A stretch of DNA of 64,000 nt from Chitinophagaceae bacterium (GTDB lineage Bacteria > Bacteroidota > Bacteroidia > Chitinophagales > Chitinophagaceae): positions 1 to 64,000 of the forward strand of contig CANJQU010000007.1 in the NCBI GenBank assembly GCA_947476485.1, in the 5' to 3' direction. A program made the translations under genes and the position numbers. Positions 24,632 to 32,901 of the stretch are shown here, piece by piece (the stretch's first letter is position 1; each line of letters begins with the position of its first letter). The notes under the pieces were generated by a model, which worked only from the letters and a program-made list of their open reading frames with translations, was not told where the DNA came from and made no database searches.

Positions 24632-26155
24632 ATGCCATTATCAATAACGTATGATCAATGGATCAGGGAAACGTATTCCGCCACAAGCCCAAGAAGCGAA
24701 ACTTTAAAAAAGCTGGACGAGGCAATAAAATCGGGCAATCCGGCTAAAGCTAAAGCTGCGCTAGAGGCATGGATACTGGAGCAGATAAAAGATAAGAAAG
24801 ACTGGAAATTAAGCGTGAGAAACAAACACGCCAACAAACCAGTGGAGAAGCTATTTAAGGAGCTGGGATGCGGTATGGGAGCGATGAAACCGATGAGTGC
24901 GGCACAGAAGGAACTTGACAATACTGCAAAAGCCATGTTGCTGGAAGCGAATGCACTCGCGGCCAAGCGAATGTTTACCGGCAAGCGGCTGAAATTTAAA
25001 GACAGCTTCTGGGGCCTGACAAAAAACAGGAATAAAAAAGAGGCAGATAAGATCGATAAGGCCGTGAACTCAGCCAAGAATGTGGGCGGCACGGCAACAG
25101 GGCTGGTGGGCAATGCAAATGCCGTTGCAGAGGCTGCCTTAAACCTGAAGACGATCATCGAGCTAATCATGGGAACGCTGGATGCCAGCAAGGATTCGAT
25201 AACCGACCAACTTAAAACGCAGATCATCAGTGCATTCTTCGGTGCGAGTGTGGCTGAGTTTTGTAAGAATGCGGCACCGGCGTTTGGTCTTGCCACATCT
25301 GGCTATGCCGTGCTGAAAACATGGGTCGGCGTTGCCCGCAATGTGGCATCGAGAAGCGACATGCGTGATCGCGTAGATGCAGTAAGATCGGGGAATGCAG
25401 CGGCGGCGCTCAGCGCTGTTATCTCGATAATAGAGCACGATATTAAAGTGCAGACTGCAGAAGGTGTCATAAGAACCGCAGCATTTACTGCAAAGGTGGT
25501 TGGCGTGGCTGATATGTCGCAAACGACTACTGTGGTTGCCGGAGCGATAGAAAGTGTAGCTGTTCTGCTAAACAACCTGGTAGACGTAATGCATGATGCT
25601 CGCATGATCACGAAGGGAAATAAAATGATCGAAGCAGGACATATCAACCTTGAATTGTTCGAAAAATGCCCGATCCTTGGTTGCTATTACCTCTGCGTGC
25701 AAGACCACTCGATAATTATGAACTTCAACATGAACAATATGGGCCGAGATGGGTGGCAGAATGAAGCGTTGCGATTGAGGAATGCATTAGACGCTGTACT
25801 TGAGAAATCTGCTGAACTGATTGGAAAATCGAGGATAGAGATCCCGGATATGGCAGATGCAAAGGGAATTTACCAAAGCACACTGCTGGACAAGGTTAAA
25901 ATGTATTTCAACTCGAAAGGAATGCTGAGGGGCAAAAAGATGGAAGGATTCAGTTCCAGTTCACAGATGGGCCATGCCTCATCTGACGACTGGAAATCAA
26001 GGATCACAGGGCATGGATCCGAGGATATATTGAAGTCGAGGATCAAGGCGATCAGCTCTGAAGATTGGAAATCACGAATTAAAGGATTTGGGAATGACCC
26101 TCATTCGCTTGATTCCTATTATGCTTATGCGGAAATGATCGCTAATGGAAAGTAA
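24632..26155 (+). CDS. Unknown helical protein, candidate T6SS effector paired with a kinase-like gene
   Basis: 507 aa, no signal peptide. The N-terminus (WIRETYSATSPRSETLKKLD, then WKLSVRNKHANKPVEKLF) resembles a family I recall from proteobacterial secretion/toxin neighbourhoods. The centre has long Ala/Gly-rich amphipathic or hydrophobic helices (about 150-185, 200-250, 275-320) that could insert into membranes. Near the C-terminus are three copies of an SSEDWKSRIKGFG-like repeat (about 445-490). It is followed after 89 bases by the kinase-like gene on the same strand, so the two probably work together. A pore-forming or host-targeting effector is possible; nothing proves it. Confidence 0.6.
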   Translation: MPLSITYDQWIRETYSATSPRSETLKKLDEAIKSGNPAKAKAALEAWILEQIKDKKDWKLSVRNKHANKPVEKLFKELGCGMGAMKPMSAAQKELDNTAKAMLLEANALAAKRMFTGKRLKFKDSFWGLTKNRNKKEADKIDKAVNSAKNVGGTATGLVGNANAVAEAALNLKTIIELIMGTLDASKDSITDQLKTQIISAFFGASVAEFCKNAAPAFGLATSGYAVLKTWVGVARNVASRSDMRDRVDAVRSGNAAAALSAVISIIEHDIKVQTAEGVIRTAAFTAKVVGVADMSQTTTVVAGAIESVAVLLNNLVDVMHDARMITKGNKMIEAGHINLELFEKCPILGCYYLCVQDHSIIMNFNMNNMGRDGWQNEALRLRNALDAVLEKSAELIGKSRIEIPDMADAKGIYQSTLLDKVKMYFNSKGMLRGKKMEGFSSSSQMGHASSDDWKSRITGHGSEDILKSRIKAISSEDWKSRIKGFGNDPHSLDSYYAYAEMIANGK

Positions 26156-26244
26156 AGCGGGAATGGCATAGGCTATTTGCAAGAAATAACAATATTGTTA
26201 ATAAGCATGCAGTAAGCTATATTTGCTACACAAATGAAATAGCT

Positions 26245-27336
26245 ATGAATGGTATTGATCGGATAAGTACGGGTTCTGTCAAAGCTATGCAGGCCATTAA
26301 TAAAAAGCCGGTTTATTTCCTCACAATGAACGGCAAGACATCGCCGACCATAACCGTGAAGGGAGAAAACAGGTCTGATGGCGGCTCTATAGCTGTGCGG
26401 GATATATCGACCGAGCTAAAATGGAGCGGCAAACTCCTTAAGAACATAAAGGATATGGAAGTGGAGCCCGTAGTTATGGACCCTACGGAAGTATTCATTT
26501 TTAAGACCCGAGCAAGGGAACTGTTCAAGGGAGAATCGGGAAAGCAACTACCACTTACTATTTCAGGGCTTACCTGGGTGAAGTTGCCGTATGTGAAGGG
26601 CATGACCGAGAGCGACCTGTTTTCGAGAAACAAGGAAAACGATTGGGAAACCAGAGGGAAGGGCGTAAAGAAAATGTTCAAGAAGTTTTCTGATCCAAAG
26701 ACGTGGATAGGCCTGGGCAGAGTGATGGCCCTGGATATTTTTGATGGCAACCTGGCCCAGTTCAATTCTAACGGAAGCTGGATCAATAATGGGAAGGACA
26801 TGTTCCATAAAATATCAAAAGGCATCAAAGTTGTAGGGCTTGATACTTTCGATGTAAAGAATGTTCCGAATGCACATTTAAACAAACCTGTAACGCCGCA
26901 GGTGCGCAGCCAATTAGACCTGCTGATCTCTGATATTAAGATGCGGGAATTTGCAAAGACCATAACCACCGAAATAGCTGAGCACATACTCCATGCGATG
27001 AGCAAGGTAGTTGGCGGAGGTATTGATGATTTTGTGGTAATTGCAGGAGGCCGGAAGATCACGATCTCCAGGAAAGGACCAGCAGATTTTTTTGATGCCT
27101 ATATTGATGATCTGTGCCTAGGGCTTACCACAACGAGAGATGAGATCAAACGGCACCTGCTTGAAAAAGTATGGCAATATGAGACACAATGGAAAACCGC
27201 AAGCAGATCTGTAACCGCAATGCGCGGCGCCAAGGCTACTAATTCGGCACCGGCGAATTTTGTTGCTAACCCCTGTGTCAAAATAGTACCACAGAGCATT
27301 AAAGACCGGATGCGATACTGCGGGTGGATCAATTAG
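26245..27336 (+). CDS. Actin-fragmin-kinase-like protein, possibly an inactive kinase
   Basis: 363 aa. Features recall the actin-fragmin kinase catalytic domain (PF09192-like): an N-lobe opening with VYFLTMNG followed by TVKG (candidate ATP lysine K39), then LGRVMALDIFDGNLAQF (157-173) and NNG, and KVVGLDTFD (D200/D203, candidate metal site). Relatives have N-x-D-R after the ALDIF helix, and here the aspartate position reads Ala (NLAQF), so catalysis may be lost or shifted. There is no signal peptide. It is encoded just after the 507-aa protein and convergent with the lysozyme gene. Kinase-fold assignment is tentative. If exported by the T6SS it could act on a target-cell protein or ligand. 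Confidence 0.5.
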   Translation: MNGIDRISTGSVKAMQAINKKPVYFLTMNGKTSPTITVKGENRSDGGSIAVRDISTELKWSGKLLKNIKDMEVEPVVMDPTEVFIFKTRARELFKGESGKQLPLTISGLTWVKLPYVKGMTESDLFSRNKENDWETRGKGVKKMFKKFSDPKTWIGLGRVMALDIFDGNLAQFNSNGSWINNGKDMFHKISKGIKVVGLDTFDVKNVPNAHLNKPVTPQVRSQLDLLISDIKMREFAKTITTEIAEHILHAMSKVVGGGIDDFVVIAGGRKITISRKGPADFFDAYIDDLCLGLTTTRDEIKRHLLEKVWQYETQWKTASRSVTAMRGAKATNSAPANFVANPCVKIVPQSIKDRMRYCGWIN

Positions 27337-27373
27337 CAAAATCAGCTACAATACAGAGCGAAACAATTACGGG

Positions 27374-28126
27374 CTATTTATGTGCTTTAAACATTGTTGA
27401 GAGCTGCTGCATTATGCCAGGAGCGTGCTGCGAGTGTTTGTGTTTTGCGTAACCTGAATGGTTTGGATAAACACCTTTCTTCCAAATTTGCCGCTCTGCA
27501 TCGCGCCTGTTTGCGAGGCCCTGGCTAAATACGCCACCACTAGTCTTCACGTCCATTTGCTCTGACGCTTTATCATAGTCTCCGGCAACGAGGGCATTGT
27601 ATAGCTTTGTATGTACGTGCTTTCCTTTATTAATTGCCAGCGTGGAATATTTGATCGCACCAAGATTGAAGATATAACTTGCGAGCGCATCGAATTGATT
27701 CTGGCTTAGTGGCTTTTCTTTTACTTTAGGCAAATTCAGGATGTTGTTCTTTATCCAGTCTTCCCAAAAAGCCAGGTCTTTAGTGAAGTATCTTATCGCC
27801 TCGGCTTCAGTAATCCCATCTTTGAACAACTGCTTTTCATTAGGCTGAATCTTATGGCCATAGCCTATGGTCCAATCTTTTTTGCTATTGTGGTAGTCGA
27901 GATAGAACTCTTTGTTGTAGGGCGGAAATTTTCCGTGAACCATTTTCTCAGCGGTATCATACGGAAATAGCTTCTTAAAAGCAGGACTCTCTTTTGAGGT
28001 TCCCCAACGGGCAAGACCCTCCCAATCCATGATGAATTTTTTACCTTGTTCGCTAACCTTCAGTACGAGCGGTTTCACCGGAGCCTTGGCCATATTGACC
28101 ACAGGCCTATTATTAACCATTGCCAT
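27374..28126 (-). CDS. GH24 (phage-type) lysozyme in the T6SS region
   Basis: 250 aa. Glycoside hydrolase family 24 landmarks are present: catalytic Glu36 in DWEG, and DWTIGYGH with Thr86 at the position of T4 lysozyme Thr26. Downstream LSQNQFDALASYIFNLG and ANRRDAERQIW are typical of the family. An insertion of about 35 residues separates the two catalytic segments compared with T4 lysozyme. No signal peptide is seen, so export would need another route. It lies 81 bases after tssF on the same strand. It may be a T6SS anti-bacterial effector or may locally open peptidoglycan for assembly. No obvious immunity gene is adjacent. Confidence 0.85.
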   Translation of the reverse strand: MAMVNNRPVVNMAKAPVKPLVLKVSEQGKKFIMDWEGLARWGTSKESPAFKKLFPYDTAEKMVHGKFPPYNKEFYLDYHNSKKDWTIGYGHKIQPNEKQLFKDGITEAEAIRYFTKDLAFWEDWIKNNILNLPKVKEKPLSQNQFDALASYIFNLGAIKYSTLAINKGKHVHTKLYNALVAGDYDKASEQMDVKTSGGVFSQGLANRRDAERQIWKKGVYPNHSGYAKHKHSQHAPGIMQQLSTMFKAHK

Positions 28127-28207
28127 AATTTTATGTTGAATTGATCAGTTATTATACTAATCTACAACAAAAACCTAAGTCAGTAATAATCTGAAGGGGA
28201 AATTAAA

Positions 28208-30100
28208 TCAATTTACAAACACCCTGTAATTGAGATTAACTGCGCTCTGCTCTTCAAGGTTAACCAGCAGCGCCCGCTTCAATGCATCCCATTCGTCGGC
28301 GCTCAACTGATCTTTATCGAAGGGTTTGATATTAATATCAATGGTGGGGATAAGGCCCTGCGAGGGCAAGAGACCAACTCCTACCCCTTTCTTTACTTCG
28401 AGGGTATTGATAGTGGCTTTGCCCTGGAGGAAAAAGTCGCAGTAAGATTTTATATCCTGCTGAGTGACGATACGGCCCCGGGAAATGAGTACGCTTTTAT
28501 ATGCAGCCAGTGTTTCTGTATTTTTCAGCCGGTTAGCGCCATTGGTAGTAACCGTCATAAGGGTGAGACCCTCTTTTTTGAATTGTGCGCCCTCGTACAT
28601 TTCCAAAGCAGATCCACTCCTGATGAAGTTACCCTGATCTCCATTGGTGGTCCAGAAGCGTATGAAAATGGTATCATTCTCTGCAACCGGATTTATGAGG
28701 AGGTATGCGGGTGCATTTTCAGCGTTCAGGGCATTTTGTTTTATTTTCTGTTCAATCTGCGCGATGCTCTGGTTAAGCGACTTGATAGCAGTGGCGATAA
28801 AGTCCTGACCCAGTGCTGCGAAAGCGCGGCTTTCATCCCTGAGCAACTCAACGAGGTTATCCATATACTCAATAGCATCACGACCATCAAACCGCTCGAG
28901 ATTGCCGGCCCTTACTGTATAAGTGCCTTTCTGCGAGTTGTCAAACTGATCGAATGAATAGTATTTGTACTCCTTGTCGTTTTTCACATCAGCAGCCGTG
29001 CTTTCTACTTTTTCGATAGAAAGGAACTGCTCCTCTGAGGTCATCGGGATAATATTGAAATACTGCTGCAGCCGGTATGTTATTTCATTACGGTGCCTGT
29101 TGATTACGGGAAAACAGTTAATAGACACCGTCAGATCATCGAGGATGTCATAGGAAAACTCCGGACGGAAGGTAAGCTTAACCCAAAGCAGGTCTTTATT
29201 CAAAGCTGCCAACTCTTTGGCGCCAAGAATACTTTCGAATTCCACCGGGTATTTCTGCTTCAGTGAACCTACGTTCTGCAGAAACTGATTGCGAGGATCA
29301 ATGGTTATGAACTGATCCTTGTAATATGCGCTTGTAAAATTTTCAATGCGGTTATTGATATATAATTCTTCGAGCGAATTCTGGAATGTGTTCTTCTCCG
29401 TCTCTGAATAATAATCATAGAGCCCGCTATGAAAATGCACCGGTGTGTCATTGATGGTGCATTGAGTAAATGGAATAAGCGATAAATACTTATTCTTATC
29501 GGGTGTGTTCTTAAAATCAAAAAATAAAGACAGGTTTGTTATATCCTGTATATGCTGGTTGAGCTCTATGCCGAGCCAAACCGTGCGGAACGGAATTCGC
29601 TTAGATGTGCGCAAAAAGGTTTCCTTCTGTAAATAGGTTTCATTTACCTTGTAAACATTATCGCCGGCTGCAATTATTTTAATGTCACCGTCGATCACTT
29701 TGTAAGCACCTACAGGTGAAAAGAATACATCGAGATTAGAGTCGAGCGGGCCGTTAACTTTTGATGCGATCTTTTTGTGATAAAAGAACTGCATTGTGTC
29801 GGACAGTGTACTTTCGGGATCTACGGCGCGCGCATGCAAAATACCGTGCGCTGGCTTTGGAATCACATATACCTGCGGCGTTAAGAGACGAGCCAGCTTT
29901 TCGATCATTCGCTCCTGCACCGTTTCTATCTGGTTGCTGAGCTGATACATCTCCAAAGAACACGCTTCAATGAGGAGTCTCACCAATGGATCGAAGTTGT
30001 CCATATTGGTGTCATTTAGCCCCCATTGCCTGGCGGCGTTACGAAACATACGGCTGGCAATGGCTTCTTTTGTTAGCTGGGTCCTGTCCTGTGCGTCCAT
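28208..30100 (-). CDS. tssF: TssF, T6SS baseplate wedge subunit
   Basis: 630 aa with the TssF/VasA pattern. The helical N-terminus is RMFRNAARQWGL, then FDPLVRLLIEACSLEMYQL, followed by the conserved RMIEKLARLLTPQVYVIPKPAHGIL region. A long mixed domain ends with LLPSQGLIPTIDINIKPF and a final VNLNYRVFVN. TssF with TssG and TssE makes the baseplate wedge that docks the sheath. The start lies 1 base after the tssE stop codon, so they are coupled. It is the last gene of the tight structural block. Confidence 0.93.
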   Translation of the reverse strand: MDAQDRTQLTKEAIASRMFRNAARQWGLNDTNMDNFDPLVRLLIEACSLEMYQLSNQIETVQERMIEKLARLLTPQVYVIPKPAHGILHARAVDPESTLSDTMQFFYHKKIASKVNGPLDSNLDVFFSPVGAYKVIDGDIKIIAAGDNVYKVNETYLQKETFLRTSKRIPFRTVWLGIELNQHIQDITNLSLFFDFKNTPDKNKYLSLIPFTQCTINDTPVHFHSGLYDYYSETEKNTFQNSLEELYINNRIENFTSAYYKDQFITIDPRNQFLQNVGSLKQKYPVEFESILGAKELAALNKDLLWVKLTFRPEFSYDILDDLTVSINCFPVINRHRNEITYRLQQYFNIIPMTSEEQFLSIEKVESTAADVKNDKEYKYYSFDQFDNSQKGTYTVRAGNLERFDGRDAIEYMDNLVELLRDESRAFAALGQDFIATAIKSLNQSIAQIEQKIKQNALNAENAPAYLLINPVAENDTIFIRFWTTNGDQGNFIRSGSALEMYEGAQFKKEGLTLMTVTTNGANRLKNTETLAAYKSVLISRGRIVTQQDIKSYCDFFLQGKATINTLEVKKGVGVGLLPSQGLIPTIDINIKPFDKDQLSADEWDALKRALLVNLEEQSAVNLNYRVFVN

Positions 30101-30101
30101 T

Positions 30102-30539
30102 TTAATCGAAAGATATCGGGCTTAAAAAAAGGTTGGTACTAAATCTGAATAATTCCCCGGTTTCTTTTACTTGTCCGTTTATTAAAACGGTGATCTTTTT
30201 TCTTATGCCCCTGATACCTGTAGTGCTGTGTACAAATTCTTCTTCGGAAATATTAACTACCGCAGCGATATTCTCAAGACGATGTTCATGTTTTTTCAAC
30301 GACCTTAATATAGAGCCACTGACCTTTTCAAGCCATATACGCTCATTAAGGATGAGCTCAAAATCCATGTCCCATATCTCACAACCGTAGGCATTATCAA
30401 AGCGATGCTCGTTACATTTGGACGTAATCAGGAGGATGATATTCTGGGCTATAGACTTTTTCAGCTCACAGGTAGCCAAATCATGATTCGGCTTAGTAAG
30501 CGTCAGGAAGTCTATAGGTAACTCATAGTAAGTAGCCAT
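30102..30539 (-). CDS. tssE: TssE, gp25-like T6SS baseplate subunit
   Basis: 145 aa from the ATG at 30539, four bases after the vgrG stop; the longer frame start would sit inside vgrG. The gp25 signature is seen: KCNEHRFDNAYGCEIWDMDFE for phage gp25's ExR..YG.x.W region, with a C-terminal helical and strand part (KKITVLINGQVKETGELFRF). gp25-like proteins start sheath polymerisation at the baseplate. The position between tssI and tssF and the size fit the subtype. Confidence 0.82.
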   Translation of the reverse strand: MATYYELPIDFLTLTKPNHDLATCELKKSIAQNIILLITSKCNEHRFDNAYGCEIWDMDFELILNERIWLEKVSGSILRSLKKHEHRLENIAAVVNISEEEFVHSTTGIRGIRKKITVLINGQVKETGELFRFSTNLFLSPISFD

Positions 30540-30543
30540 AAAA

Positions 30544-32370
30544 TTAATTGATCTGTACAATACCACCTTTAAGCTGCGTTACAGCACTACCCTCAAGAGA
30601 GAGCATAGCGCCTTTAACTTCGGTCTTGGCATCGCCGGCGATGCTAACCTGTGCGCCTTTAGCCTCAAATTTCTGAGTACCCTGGGCGGCAACCTCCATA
30701 CCGGACAGAGCAAGCTTCTGACCAGCTTTAATAGTAATATTTTTGTTGGCCTCAAGGTCAAGGTTGCCGGAAGCTTTGATCTTTATATCCTTTGAGGTTA
30801 AAGTGATTTCTTTCTCCGATGTCAGTTCAATGGTATCCGTAGAGAATATCTGTATTGCGCCTTTGCCATTGGGCACTTTTATCGAAATATAATTCTTCTC
30901 GTCGGTCTCGATCCTGATCTCCTGTTCTTTGGCGCTCTCCTTATCGTAAAAGTAGATGGTATTGCCTGAACGAGTCCTTATTGCTTTTGCATCATTATCG
31001 GAGTTCATTGACGTATTAATGGCTTTACCACTGGGGACACTGCCCATCACAAACGGACGGTCGGGGTCATTCTGCTCAAAGCCTACAACCACATAATCAT
31101 CTACCTCAGGTGTAAAAAAGATACCCCTGTTTTTCTTGTTACCATCTCTCATGCCTGCATGAGGACTCATTACACGAATAAAGGGAGTAGTATCACTATC
31201 TTTCTGCCACAATAACTGCACTTTTACTTTACCCATATTATCGGGGTCTTCTGTGCTTTTCACCACGCCAAGCTGCGGTTCTGCCACCGACTTCTGATAA
31301 AAAGGGTTAGGCGGGACCTTTAACGAATCCGGGATTGCTTCGAACACATTGCTGTATATACCGGATGCATCAATAGAATGAATAACCGATGTAACAATGT
31401 ATTTACCAAAATCTTCCTTCGCCTTATTCATTTTAAAGGCATTAATTGACACGGCAGTGCCAACCTTGATATAGGGAGACCAGCTTGTGGCACGAACGCC
31501 TACCATGCCTGATGCCAATGCTGATTTTTGAAAACCAACAAGACTATTTAGATCACTATTATTCTGAACCGGCACTAACGACATAGCCGTATTGGGCTTT
31601 GAGAACAGCTTATTGGAAACGCTTTGTGCGGAAGTTCCAAAACTATCGAGCCCGCCAACAGACTGTCCGGAGGATGCGCTGGCGAATTTTTTATCGTCCT
31701 TAGAATAATATTCTGTGTTTTCGAAATTTAGGGGGGCAACACGAACATTGAGCTGGAGGTTACTGATATCGTTAGGATAGTTCAGTTTCAAAGTTCCCCC
31801 GGCCGATGGTTTGCCGAAATACAGATTGGTACCATTATAATAAAACCACTCACCAAACTGTGCAGCCAGGCGCCGGGCAAAATAAAAATTGCTTTCCCTG
31901 TATTGAACAACAAAGGGAATAGAAGATTTAAATGCAGGGGCAATAGCTGAGTTGATAACATTACCAGGAATGCTACCTAAAATGCTTTTAACTATTTGCG
32001 ACAGGTTCTTGTCGTTATAGGAAGAATTACTTTCACCGCCCTCCAGTAAAATGGTAGGGCTATATCCTTTAAATATGAGACAACTTCCACTAGCCGGGTC
32101 GTTGGCAATGCCGATGTCTGTAATGACCCCTTTAAAAATATTGTCAGGATTACCAGAACCGGACCTATCACTCAATGTAATAGTGATCTCTTCGCCAAGG
32201 AAATTTTTTGACTTATTAATGAGCACAGAAAATTTCTCTTCGATAACATCGTTATCGAACTTAAGTTCGAAGTAATGATGATCGTTAAATTGCTGATTAA
32301 TAGTAAGGGATGATATCGGAAATATTGTTTCCCCCTTGATCTGTATAGCTACTTTGGTTCCAAACGCCAC
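30544..32370 (-). CDS. tssI: TssI (VgrG) spike protein with a GTG start
   Basis: 608 aa. The N-terminal gp27-like region (KVAIQIKGETIFPISSLT, then FELKFDNDVIEEKF) is followed by the OB-fold (LGVVKSTEDPDNMGKVKV, VMSPHAGMRDG, DYVVVGFEQNDPDRPFVMGS) and a C-terminal gp5-like beta-helix with repeats such as EITLTSKDIKIKASG. It ends plainly after the needle, without an effector domain, so cargo must ride on PAAR or adaptor proteins. The GTG at 32370 is preferred: an in-frame GTG at 32403 falls inside the terminator hairpin after hcp and would add 11 hydrophobic residues not expected for VgrG. It is the only vgrG in the window. Confidence 0.93.
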   Translation of the reverse strand: MAFGTKVAIQIKGETIFPISSLTINQQFNDHHYFELKFDNDVIEEKFSVLINKSKNFLGEEITITLSDRSGSGNPDNIFKGVITDIGIANDPASGSCLIFKGYSPTILLEGGESNSSYNDKNLSQIVKSILGSIPGNVINSAIAPAFKSSIPFVVQYRESNFYFARRLAAQFGEWFYYNGTNLYFGKPSAGGTLKLNYPNDISNLQLNVRVAPLNFENTEYYSKDDKKFASASSGQSVGGLDSFGTSAQSVSNKLFSKPNTAMSLVPVQNNSDLNSLVGFQKSALASGMVGVRATSWSPYIKVGTAVSINAFKMNKAKEDFGKYIVTSVIHSIDASGIYSNVFEAIPDSLKVPPNPFYQKSVAEPQLGVVKSTEDPDNMGKVKVQLLWQKDSDTTPFIRVMSPHAGMRDGNKKNRGIFFTPEVDDYVVVGFEQNDPDRPFVMGSVPSGKAINTSMNSDNDAKAIRTRSGNTIYFYDKESAKEQEIRIETDEKNYISIKVPNGKGAIQIFSTDTIELTSEKEITLTSKDIKIKASGNLDLEANKNITIKAGQKLALSGMEVAAQGTQKFEAKGAQVSIAGDAKTEVKGAMLSLEGSAVTQLKGGIVQIN

Positions 32371-32388
32371 AATGATATATTTAATAAC

Positions 32389-32424
32389 AAAACTACAAAG
32401 CACCCAAAAGTGCTTTGTAGTTTT
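32389..32424 (-). terminator. Strong hairpin terminator between hcp and vgrG
   Basis: A 15-bp perfect stem (32389-32403 with 32410-32424) and a 6-base loop are followed on the minus strand by TGTTATTAAA. On the plus strand it is followed by GTTTTTG. It starts 18 bases after the hcp stop codon. It probably lets most transcripts end after hcp so that Hcp is made in excess over VgrG, which matches tube versus spike stoichiometry. Confidence 0.75.
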
Positions 32425-32441
32425 TGTTTTTGAAAAATAGA

Positions 32442-32852
32442 TTAATCGACAGCATCACCAGCCCAATTCTGCTTGAGCTTGGCATCACCTTGATTCAGCT
32501 CATGGCAAGTCAGTGTGAAGCTAATCACCTGCTCAGAACCATCGCTGTAGCTTTCGCTGTAATCAACAACGAAACCGCCTTTAATTTCTATTTTCTTCAA
32601 TACTTTCGTTGTATCACCCGACTCGTAGAACGATATTGTTCCATCCTTTCCTGCCTGGTCTGCAGCGGTTAGCATTGCACTAAGGATCGCCTCTGTATCC
32701 TTCGAATCCGTCATTACGGAAATTGAAATCTGGCCTCCATGAACTACACCTGCAGTACGTCCGGAACTTTCTACGTTCCTGCTCATACCAAAACTAACAG
32801 ATGCTACTCTGAATTTTTTGCCGAACATTTCTAAAATCGCTTTTGATGCCAT
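32442..32852 (-). CDS. tssD: TssD (Hcp), T6SS tube protein
   Basis: 136 aa, the usual length for Bacteroidota Hcp. The beta-barrel pattern runs FRVASVSFGMSRNVESSG, then GGQISISVMTDSKDTEAIL, GTISFYESGDTTKVLKKIE and SFTLTCHELNQGD. It forms hexameric rings stacked inside the TssBC sheath and is expelled on firing. It sits directly after tssC (49-base gap) and before a strong terminator, a layout favouring high expression. Confidence 0.93.
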   Translation of the reverse strand: MASKAILEMFGKKFRVASVSFGMSRNVESSGRTAGVVHGGQISISVMTDSKDTEAILSAMLTAADQAGKDGTISFYESGDTTKVLKKIEIKGGFVVDYSESYSDGSEQVISFTLTCHELNQGDAKLKQNWAGDAVD

Positions 32853-32901
32853 AATTGTTGTTTTTAATTGTTAACGTATACTTTTTAGTGAAAAATAAAA
32901 A

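Noticed and set aside
24655-25296. 213-codon minus-strand frame opposite the 507-aa protein
   Set aside because: The sense frame has a coherent protein with family-like motifs. The antisense is Ser/Leu/Phe-rich as expected from reversed Lys/Ala codons.
26313-27062. 249-codon minus-strand frame opposite the kinase-like gene
   Set aside because: The sense strand shows kinase-fold landmarks. The antisense has no motif and would collide with the convergent lysozyme layout.
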